Positions 17,901 to 29,900 of a stretch of DNA of 45,676 nucleotides are shown here, one piece after another. A program made the translations under genes and the position numbers. Origin of the DNA: an uncultured Clostridia bacterium (lineage in GTDB: Bacteria; Bacillota; Clostridia; Christensenellales; UBA1242). The notes below the pieces were generated by a model. The model was given only the letters and a program-made list of their open reading frames with translations, ran no database searches and was not told where the DNA came from. The DNA lies in assembly GCA_944349415.1 (NCBI GenBank), contig CALVMX010000001.1:1-45676 (forward strand). Reading direction: 5' to 3'. Within the stretch, counting starts at the first letter, position 1. Each line of letters opens with the position of its first letter.

Positions 17901-20900
17901 AGCAATAGACAAGGTTCTAGGAAGCACAGTGAAGGTGGAAACAAGATTTATACCAGCGACTGTGTCACATATAAATTCTTCAATATAGAAATCGTCAGAA
18001 ACCAGTCCACCATTTCGCATCTCATATGTTTTTGCATTTAGATAATTTGATGTAGAATATGTTGCCTCACTGTCTAATTCAGTATCCCACAAAATTATTT
18101 CAAAGCTCATTTCATCGAGTTTTTCATATTGTGTTAAATCAATCGTTTCGCTACTAAATGAATAAGCAATTTCAACTGCACCTAATTGTGTGGTTGCATC
18201 TCCGTAAATTACAGTTTGGCTATTGATAACAATACTAATTGGCGCTTTTGTTATCGTTCCGCTGACAGTAGTTGTTTGGTCGGATAATGTATAAACAATT
18301 TGATAGTTGTCGCTTCCAGTAATTTCTCCCACCAAATTATAGTTTTCTCCAGCATAAACAGCCACACTGCCGTCTTGATTATAAAAAGTTATATTTAAAG
18401 AGAAAGTCTCTCCATTCACGATATTTGTTAAAATATCATTTGCATCTGCATAGTAGACAACCGCATTTTGATTATCAAATTGTCTTTCTATAACACTTTG
18501 ATTAAAGTAAAGATTTCTCTTTTGAACATTCACTTGAAAAGTATATAATGAGTTGTCTTTTCCTAGTTTAACTGTGAAATTTTCGCTCGCAGCATCGCTA
18601 TTATAGATGTAATAATTATTGCCAGAGTTTAAGATAAGGTCATTTATAGAAAAGCTTGTTGCGGTTATTGTTGTATCAAACACAGATGTCAATTTTATAT
18701 AGCTATTTGATAGCTCATCATAAGTATAGAGATTTAGCTCAAATTCTTGTCTAATGCTTGTATCTTGTGAGTTATAAATTCTTAAAATATATCTTTGATT
18801 TTCTTCATCAAGAGTTAAGTTTACACTATCATAAGAATTTCCGTCGTATTGGAATTCTAATAGGATGCCTTCATCATATTCGGTAATCACATTTTCATCA
18901 CTTGCAAGAAGATATATTCTGCTTGAAGAAGAAACAATTCTGTAGGCTCCTACATTGTCAGTAACCGTGCCAATATAGTAGTTGTTTGAGCTTCCGCTTG
19001 AGCCATAAATGGATGCACCAGTCACTCTATAGTAAGCCACTTCTGTTCCTGCACTTCTTGTAAACTCAATGGAAATTGTGTCGCCGTATGTGGTTGTGTA
19101 ATCTCTAACAAAAGTAGTCTCCAAAGATTCTTCTGAGCCATAAGATGTCATATAAACACCAGGAGATGTGAAGTTGAAATTGAGTTGTCTTTTTGCAATA
19201 GTAAACTCCAACGCAGTTGGCGAGATATTAAAGTTTTGACTGTCTACGATAATATTGACAATATATGGAGTTTCACTATATGGAAGATAGCCTACACCAG
19301 CATAATCAATAATTTGACTTGTAACTGTGTAAAGTCCACTAGAAATAATCACCGCATTATTCTCATCATCAAGATAGGAAACCTCAAAACTGAGATTAGA
19401 ATTTACTGAAATTTCGCCATATTGGAAAGAGTCTTGAACTAAAGAAATTGTCGCATCCTTTTTGGATATTGTTCCAGTGGTTGTGCTGGAAGCAAGAGTA
19501 TAATTTTGAGAAGAAGTGCCTGAAAGTGTTAATCTTACCGATTTATTTTCTCCAGCATTTGCATCCGAATAAATACCACGAACAATAACTTCATCACCCT
19601 CAAAAACTCCGTCCGTTATAGCCACATCAACAGTGGTCGTTCCGTCGTAAATTTTATCAAACATACCAGCAGTTACAGTAATTTCTTTTGGTTGTATGAT
19701 GAAATTGTAAGTTGTGATGAAGGAAACATTTTCATATCCTGTGGCTTCTGCCGAAAGATTTAATCTATAACTGCCGACAGAGGAAAATTGATTTGTCCCC
19801 TGTGAAGTTATTGAAATACTCTCAAAGTTTAGACTGCTATTATCAAGCTCTACAAGTTCTCCACCAACATAGTGCCAGAATGAGAATTCGCTTTCAACAG
19901 TGTAAGTGTCATCTTCATTTTCTATAGTGATTATAAAGGTTGTTTCATTTGCAGTAATGGTATAAGTAAGCGCATTGTATGGACGAGTCAAAATGGAATT
20001 GTCATCTATTTGAAGATACAATGTGCCTTCGTAAGATGCCACTTTAAAGCCTGTGTTGTTTTCGTCTATAATAACATTAATATTTCCGTTGGAATAAACA
20101 TTTTCATAAAGGTCGTTGTTAGTATTTAGTGAAAGATTATAGTCGCCAAATTGACCAACTGTTCCAACAAGCGAATTTGGAACATAGAAATTAACTTGGA
20201 AAGAGTCTCCAGTCGCTCCGACATAATAATCTAGTGTATAGAATTGATAAACTTGAGTTATTGCATCTTCCGTGATATAACCTTCTGTCAATTCAATTTC
20301 ATAATCATAAGGCAATATTTCAATGGTTGGCAGATTTTCAGTCAAGTCAAAATCTTGATATTCGCCTTGTGCGTCCAAAGTGTAAGTTCCGGCATAGATA
20401 TAACCTTGGGCATTGGTTTGCAATTCGCCATTATCTTGTGGAGTCAAAGAATAGTTTAAAGTATAATACGAAGATTCAAAAAGTGTCGTCAAATCTTCTT
20501 CGCCGTCGATAACCTCAAAAGAAATTTGTCCTTGAAGATTACTATATGTCAAATCGCCGTAATTAAATTGATTTTTGCCAGTAAAATAGGAAATAGAAAA
20601 GTTGATAGTTGCCTGTCTTTTTTCAATTTCGCCATAAGTCGAGTCACCAGAAAGTTGATAGTTCGTCAAACTATAACTTGACTCATCAGTTGTAAGTAGT
20701 CTTACTTGCACTCTTATATTCTCTCCAACATGAGTATCCGAGAAAGTTCCTTCTAAATATATACCTTGGTAGGTGTCAATATCTTCAATAATATTGTTAT
20801 CTAAATCAAGATAGATAATATTTTCTCCATCATATTCTTTTGAGAAGGTAAAGTCATCTAAACTTAGAGTTTGAGGCATAATTTGGAGAGTATAATCTTG

Positions 20901-23900
20901 AGAGAAAACAACATTACTGAAGTAATTCAAAATTTGAGCATTTTCTGGAACAGTTATATTGAAAGAATAATTAGCCGAGTTATAAACAATATCGCTTGTA
21001 ACACCATAATTTGACAATGAAACCTCTATATCATTCAAAAGTGAAAGAATGATATTTAAAATTGTTTGACTCGAAATCACTTGTCCTTGTGCGATGTCAT
21101 AAAGCGTCAAGGTAATAGTTTCTTCGGTCACTTCATTTGAAATAACTAGAAGATTTCCGTCACTTATTGAAACACTATAGCCATATTCACTGTAATAAAC
21201 AGGAATGGTGTTTGAAAGCGTGTCTGTCACTTGCCAATAAAGTCTTAAATCGCCAGTTTTAACAATAGAGAAAGTTCCAACTGGAGTTGTTGTAAGATCT
21301 GAATAATCTGTTCCGTCAAACAACACAGTTTCGCCTAAAGATACCGTAAAATTGTTGTTATCTAAAGATGAAAAACTAGAGAGATACAAATCGTATTCGC
21401 CGATATCTTCACCTAAATCATTTCTATAAAGATTAAAGGTAACCGTTTGATTTGCAATTCGGAAATTGGATGCAAGGTCTGGATCTTCAGTATTGAAATT
21501 CTTGCTCATGTTTAAATTATAATTAGAATCAGATAAATCTATATTATAACGATTCACAATATAAGTAAACAATGTAGTAAATTGTTCACTGTCAAAATCA
21601 AAGAAGTCGCTATTAGGTGTCACTGAAATTGAATATGTTCCTACATTATCTATAGCAAAAACTATTTCGCCATTTTTGGTTATAGAAATATTTATGAGTG
21701 AAGAAGCACCGTATTGGAAACTCGCTGTTGTAACCTCTTCGCTGTAGTCGCCTAAACTTGCATCATAGACACTATAAGAAAGTCTTATGGTAAAGGAATT
21801 GATGTGGTCTAAGCCGTCATAAGTTGTCTCAGAGCCTGTAGAGATGAATTCCAAATTAGTTAACCTATTTTTATGAAATTCAATGGTAAAATCTAAAGAA
21901 TTGGAAACTGAAGATAGGCTACTACTATCCAAAATATACGAATAATTGTCTTTTATTGTCACAGTCACTCTAAACGTGTAAGTTCCACTATCTTCGACAG
22001 AGCCACCATTTTCAAAAGTCATAAGAAGAGAGTTATAGTCAGAGTTTGAAGCAAGAAGAGTGTCTCCCTTATAGAGTTCATAGTTGTAATTGAAGAAAGA
22101 GCTCTCATCATTTTCCATAGCACCCACAATGTTTGCATAAAAACTATTTACACTGCCCACTGCATAATGGAATTCCGTTTGGAATACAGACATAGAAATT
22201 TCATCAAGCATCCAATATGCCACCAAAGTTATTGGTGCATAAGGATTATTTACATTAGCACCTACAAATAAACCAGTTGTTGAATCAAAAAGATTAGTAT
22301 AAGATAATTCTGTTCCGTTGGAAAGAGTATAACGCATATCACTAACAATAAGATTTGAATATGTAAGTCCAATAATGTAATCCACCGTGCTCTCACCAAG
22401 TTTCAAAAGAGAGAAAGTGCTATTTTCCACACCTGGAAGATTCATATCATAGTTAACACGAACAAGGTCGGAATATATCCCATAATAATTTAAATCTGTT
22501 ATTTCGCCATCCTCGTATGTGATAGTATTTTGGAAAATTCCGTCCTCATCCTTTGCTTTAAGCACAAGTGTAAATTCTGTTGTGGTCGCATAGGTGTTAA
22601 CTTCTGTTGGAAGTTCATTTAAAATATTATAATACCTAATGTAATCGCCAAAATATAGAGAATTAACCTTAATATCCACAGAAACCACTGCAGCAGAAGT
22701 ATAGAAGGTAGGTGCCAGCGAATTATTGTTTTCTAAAGTGAAAAGTAATATGTTATCCTCTGTTAAGTATTGTCCATCTGTCAAAGGAATGGACGTTCCA
22801 TTGTCATCCGATAAAGACACCGTTTGAGTAGAGGCACTATCAATAGAATATGTGAAGCTCATAATACTGAAAAGTCCATTTTCCAAATCTGCAGTAAATT
22901 CTTCTGGCAAATCAGTATTTACATCTAAGCCGTTTTCTAAAGTAAAGTAAGACGATTCAAGCAAAATTCTTGCTGTGTCGACCACGTTATAAATTGTGAA
23001 TTCAAAACTTTCATCTAGAATAACATTAAAATAAGATAAATAATTAATATAATCAAATCCTGAAGAGCCCGTAAAAGTGCAAACTCTTAAATTTGAAATA
23101 TTGAAATAATTCACCGCGTCATAAAAATTGAAGATAGTGTCTACATCACTTGAACCTTCGTTAGAAGTTGTAATGTCAAGACTAATATAAATTTCACTAC
23201 CTGCCTCGATTTGATACAAAGAACTTCCGTCATAATAAGGGTGTGATTCTTGGTCACTTCCAAGCCAAGATACTTCTGCAATTTCCCCGTTGTAGAAAGT
23301 TGAGCGAGCAAGTGAATTATTCATAAGTTTTAAAACTTGTATAAGCATATAAGAGTTGCCAAGCGAAATATAATAATTCCCACCTGAATCTTGGCTCAAA
23401 GCATAATTTCCAATTTTGCCCACACCTTGCGAAGATTCTTGCACGTAAGCTCGAATTTCATAACTATAGTTTGGAATCATATTTGAAGAAGAGTAAACCT
23501 CAATAGATGTAATTGTAAGCTCAGTTGAAACCACAGAACTTGCCGTAGTGGAATTTAAAATTATAGAACTTAAGCTATATCTAGCATCTTCACTTCCTGC
23601 GAAAACATAGGAAGAAGTTAGATTTTCAAAATCATAACTAAACACAAACATACTGTTAGCCAAAATCTCTGCTCTATTTTGTCTTTCAGCGGAAATGTTA
23701 TCCCAACTTACAGTATTTTCATCGCCTCCAAAATAATAAACGCCTTCATAGTAAGAAAAGTAATCATTAGAATAGTCAGAATCTTCATCAATAAACGACC
23801 AATTCTTGAAAGTATGATATGAACTATTTTTAGTATTAATCATGTTATAATATTTCATAAATAGATATTCGTAAGCAAGCTCATTAGTGAAATCATAGCC

Positions 23901-26900
23901 TTCTTGAAGTGAAAGGTCGTTTACTAGTTCATCAAAAGTTTGATATCCATCAAACTGTGCAATTTCCTCGCTGCTTCCTACTTGTGAAACCAAATATTTA
24001 ATATTTTCTAACCAAATTGAGTTATCCGAACTTGTTACAAAACCAACCTCTGCTCTTTCGATATTGATTATGAAATAAGAACTTATGCTATTAAATAAAC
24101 CAATATTGTAATAAATAGAAGCCTCGTCATAAAGTCCTATTGACAAGATAAAGATATATTGGCCGACATTTTCGCCAACAGTAAATGTCCATGTTCCGTC
24201 TGTAGAGCCACTGATATTATCTAAAGAAACATTTTCACTGGAAAAACTAAATTCTACGCCGATTCCATAGTTAGGATTAACGTCGATAGCATTTCCATAA
24301 GTAATATTAAACAAGCTTTCAGTATTTTCTAAAATAAGGTTTTGAGTGGTAATATTAGTAAATTCATAAATACCAACTGTAATTTGCTCGCCTGTGTAAT
24401 CTTCAGAAACAGAAGTATTGAAAGTTAGATTTGTTGCTAGAGTGGTGTCATAACGCCAAGTAGCATAAAGAGTCAAACATGTTTCACTATCATTAAAGGT
24501 AAGAATGGTATTTCTCAAATAGGTTGTTAACGTAATATGATTCGTGCTCTCTTTAGTTGTTGTAGATTCATTAGCAACATAAAATCCGTCAAAATAGAAA
24601 GCTGTTCTTATAACAAAACTATTTGCTGACTCATTAAAAAGTCCTTCAACACTTTGACCATTTAATGTCGCAGTGCTAAACAGCCTGTTATATGTTAGTT
24701 GAAGTGTCAATTCTTCCGATTCTGTTCCGTCAACAACAAATTTACCGCCATTGGCATTTAAAGTAATATTGTATTCTTTTGGTGTCCAAAGAGCATAGAC
24801 TTGTAAACTTAAGCCATAGTTTGATTCGCCTAATATCTGATTTGCTCCTGTTATAATATTGGTAATATCGGCATTTTCCAAAACACCATCATCGTTAACT
24901 TTATAATCTTTATAAGAATTATAGTTAACTCCTTCACTTGTTCTTACAAAAACTCGCCAGCCAGCAAAATCATAACCTACAAGTGAAAAACCATTGTTTG
25001 ACAAACTGATACTCTGGTCATAAGTCCCAGTTTGAGTAGCTGTCGTTCCAGTTGCCGTGCCGTAGATTTCTTTATCTCCAGTATGTCCTAAAGTTCTGTT
25101 ATACCTTGAGTCTCCACTATAATAATTCACAGCAAAAGTATTTGCAGCCCAAAGTCGTTCGATAGAAATTGCATAATCAGAACCACTAGACGTAGCATTA
25201 TTTACTGTGTTATAGTAAGATGCTAGAGAAAGAGATGTGGTTGCTGTTCTAGTTCCGCCTCCATAAGTTATAGTCCAACTACTAGAAGAATAACCAACAC
25301 GTCGATTAAAGACATCATTTAAGATTAATGAGGAAGCCGAGTAGTCAGTAGTCAAAATATAGTTATTTTCTTCGTTAACATTTTCTGAGTCACTAGATGA
25401 GGAAACTATATATGAATTAGAAAAATTCAAACTTGTTCCACTGACATAGTAGAATTTAATTGTAATTTTGGTTGAAGTTGTCTCTACAGCATCAATGTTT
25501 GAGTCGTAAACACCAGCTTCACTATCAGTATCCGATACGCTATCAACACCCGAAGTTATAGTGATTTCCAAAGTTTTTTGTCTTAACACAGGAACAATAT
25601 AAAAAGTTTGATCTAAATAGTTATTGCCTTTTTCAATTATTCCTCTCAAATATTCACTTACTTTACTTCCACTGACAGTTAAACTACCATTAGGATTTAA
25701 TTCTTGTGAAAATGCTTCGCTATCACCTAAATAATCGGTCGTCATTATCGTGCTACTGTAGCCATACGCATCTTCAGTCAAAACTGCAAAACCGGTAAAT
25801 TCATAATAGTTAGAGCTGTTTAAGGCAAAAGTGAAACTTGCTTGATCTAACTGAGCACTATCAACACTATGATAATAATATGTCCCACTCAAAGGAAAAA
25901 CTGTATCTTGTAAAGAAGCATTTATAGTGCCAAGGCCAATGCCTGAAGATATATAATATTCTCCAGATCCGTTATAGTCAGAAATCAAAAACTTGCTAAA
26001 AGTCGCTTGATATCTCACTGACTTACTTACATAGACTGCAACAATTTTGTATTGATAATAATCTGGCGATTCTGACGATGTAGATAAAGTGGTATAATTC
26101 TGTTTATAATACGACAAAAATTCTTCCATAGACATTGAAATTGTAGTATTGCCACTTGATGTATGATTTGAAGGAGGAAAACTTGTGTAATTCCCCTCAT
26201 TCCCAACTTGAACCACTCTGAATCCAGAAAAAGTATAACCTTTGTTGGTCGGATTTGTTGTCACAGTAAAATTATCGCTTGCCTTCAATGGGAGAGAATC
26301 TGAACTGGATCCCGAACCAAGAGAAATCGTTGTTGAATTTACGCTGTCTGTATGTGAAGAAGAACTGTTTGTTTCATAGAATTGTGATTCAACTTCGATA
26401 TTAAAGTTCACTTCTTCCACAACAAACATAATGTCAAAATCAATAGGAAATAAATTGTTCACAGGAAAGTTCATTGTAAAGTTGAAGTTATATTTCAAAT
26501 CGTCTTGCCCAGGGTCGCTATAGGTAAAATATAGTTGATCTTCATTTGCAGGGTTATAGGTTATAATATTTTCTTGGTCTTCAGGATCTACAATATTATC
26601 AGAATAAACACCATTATCTATCGGTGTAACAAACAAAGTTTTTCCGCTGTATGTTGAACTAATTCCGTAAGAAGTGTTGTCTGTCGAAGCTTGATTTGCG
26701 TTAACCTTACCAATAGTTCCCGAAACATTTCCCTCTCTAAACGACCACATATAGTAGTCAGTGTTTTGAATTTCAAAGGTTATATACGTGTAATCATTGA
26801 TATTCAAATCAACACCGCGAACATTACTATAACTATTTAATGCACCTTCACTATTTCCAACAGTAATATTAATTTGAGGCAGATTCTCTTCGTCGGAAAT

Positions 26901-29900
26901 ATTTTCTAATGTTTTACCATCCTCACTTAATGTCACAAATTTAAAATCAAAGCTTATTGTTGTTTGCGTTTGCAAAATTTCTAATCTCGTGATAGCTTGT
27001 TTACCTGCAATGTTTTCTACGCCTAAATATGATTCTATAGTTGTTCCGTTTCTTCCGTCTGGTTTGGACATATCATAAAATAGCTTTCTCAATTCTTCAG
27101 TTTGTTCGTCATACTCTCCATCGCTATCTGTGTCATTAAAAATTAAATAAGTTGGATCGCCTTGTTTTTGCACAATTTCCGCATCATCACTCTCAGTTGA
27201 GAAAACTATTCCAAAATTAGAATTTGTGTAATAGTCTATATGATATGCTTCAGTCCCCGTAGTAAGTGTTCCCTCTCCTACAAAGCCTTCTGTCATAGCC
27301 ACCAAGCGATCATTTATAACATAAGAACTAGAATCATATGAAGGCACACCACTATTTCCTGAAATCGAATAAATCGTTTGAACCCTGCGCTCCACGCTTT
27401 CCTCGCCAGTGTCAACAGTTTCAACCGTTAATGTAATCAAATAATAATGGTTAACACCATAGGTGTCTTGTATGTTTATAATAAGTTCTTTTTCGCTGCC
27501 CGACGTACTCAAAATTCCCTCTGAAACCATATCATATTCTTCTGTGGAGGCAATAAAATAACCGTCAAAAAGGTTGATACCAAGATAGGAATTTGGATTA
27601 TTATAAAGACTATTGAACATTGAAGAACTTACGTTGCTTAATGAAACAAAGCTACTACCAGACAAGACATAAACAAGTGTTGGAGACTGAACTTGTTGTG
27701 GTAATGTTAAACCAAAATATATATCTTGGTCAACGATCACATCATAAGTCCAACTTGACCTGCCGATTCCAATTTCAAGATTTCCATTTCCAACAATTTG
27801 TTGTAAATCTATGGTTAAACTGTTTTTGTCTGTGTATTCTCCAGCCAAATTGCCATAATTACTATCTAAATTAGAAAATCCAAATTTATTTATATAATCG
27901 TTATATATTACCTGACTATTACTATCTAATATCTGGTTATTAACAAATCCACTGTTTGTTAAAAAGCTATCAGCATCTGTGCTTTTACTGTCAAAAGAGA
28001 ATCCCTCTTTTAAAACAATTTCAATTTCTATTTTTTCTTCCTGTTTATCGACTAAGGATACAAGATAGTTAAACGCCACGCTTCCGCCATTTATAATATC
28101 GCTCGTAAGATCCAATTCCTCACTCTGTTCACTGCCGTCAGTTCCATAGAATTTAACTATAACACTTTCAACCGCCTCACTCCAAGAATAATGTATAGGA
28201 GTCGAAGAAGAAACTGTAGTGCTACTATTATAATTGTAGTAAACATCAGACAAACTCAGTGAAATTGAATAATTTTCAACTCCTCCCCATTCAATATATA
28301 TTTTTTCGTTTTTTCCTATAAATAAACCAACACCGTCATTTAAATAGTTAGCACCTAAAAACTCGTGATCCTTAAATCCTGTGTAAATTCCAACAATTTC
28401 ATATCCTTCTCTTTCTATATTATTCTCTTCAAGTAAATTCATAATGACCTCTTGAAGTTTTGTGTTGGAATAAAATTCATTGTAATTTGCAGTTAATGTT
28501 AAAGACTGCTTAGATAAATTATAAGCGCCATCCGATGAATCGTAAGTTTCGTATGATGCTTCATAAGCATTATAAACAACCTCAACCTTGACAGGAATTG
28601 ATTCTCCACTCCAGTTCGCCAAGATTCCGTTTGCAATTAAATCGACTGTAGATGAAACATTCGTTAAAGATTTATCTCCAGCATCACCATGACTATAATT
28701 AGCAATTTGATAACCTTCTTTTCCAATTAAAGAGGTTGTCGAACTGCCTAAATTGATATCATATGGCAAATTCTCAAGATAGGAATATCCAAATTGTGTA
28801 TTTATTCCAGAGTGAATATTATATGAAGAATTCACCAAAAGTTCTGCTTGTCCGATATAAACAGAAACCTCGCCACTTGTTGCATTTGAATCTCTTCGAA
28901 CAGTGTCATAAACAGTTCCGCCATTCGTGTCAATATATGTAAGATAAAGTTCGTTAAGACCAGTCGTAATTAAGCCACTAATATTATAAAGATTATTTTT
29001 TGAAAATGTTGTTTCTTCACTATCGCTTTCTATTTTCCCGTCTGCATACGTCAAATTATTATCACCATAAACAATATATGAAGTCCCATTAACGGCACTT
29101 ATTGTTGGCGCTTCAACATCAATGACAAATTGATAAGTTAAATTATCATTATCATCTAACACAGCATTACCGTTATCATCCCTTACCACATCTTCTACAA
29201 GTGCGGTATAATCAGCACAGTTAATTACATATGAGTTGGAAAGGTAAGCAACAAGAGTCGCTTTAAATATGTTTTTTGAATTATTTGTTCCGATAAATCT
29301 AAAATCGTCAATTTTAACATTTCTGATAATCGAATTTTCCACATAACCGAATAGTCCTAAATAGTCATAATTTGCTTGCAAAGAACAATTTATTCCAGAA
29401 ATTGTAAAATTGTTTCCGTCAAAAACGGCATTAATAAATCTATATTGACCTCCTCCATTAATACTTCGTCCGTTACCTATAGGAGTCCAAGCCCTTGAAG
29501 ATAAATCAATATCATTTTGAAGAGAGAAATAGGTTATTGTGCTACTTCCAACCGTCTCTCCATTAAGGCTATTATTTCCATTAAAAACAAATGTTCCATT
29601 TTCACTTACTGCACCACTGTTATAAACTTCAGCAACAAGAGCCAAATCAGCTGCAGTATAAATAAGATAAGGACTCTCTTTTGTTCCTTCGCCTTCCCAT
29701 AAACTGTCCACAGTTGTAACAACATCATTGTTTGCATTATTTATATTGTATGTATTTTTAAGATAAGGATAACCGCCATTAATTCCAACTTGAATATTCC
29801 AAGTTTCGCTGTCTTTAATATTATTAATATTCTCGCCTAAAAAGGATTCTCCACCAAAATTTGCCGTTCTAAATTTATCCGCAAGTTGAGAAACTTCCAC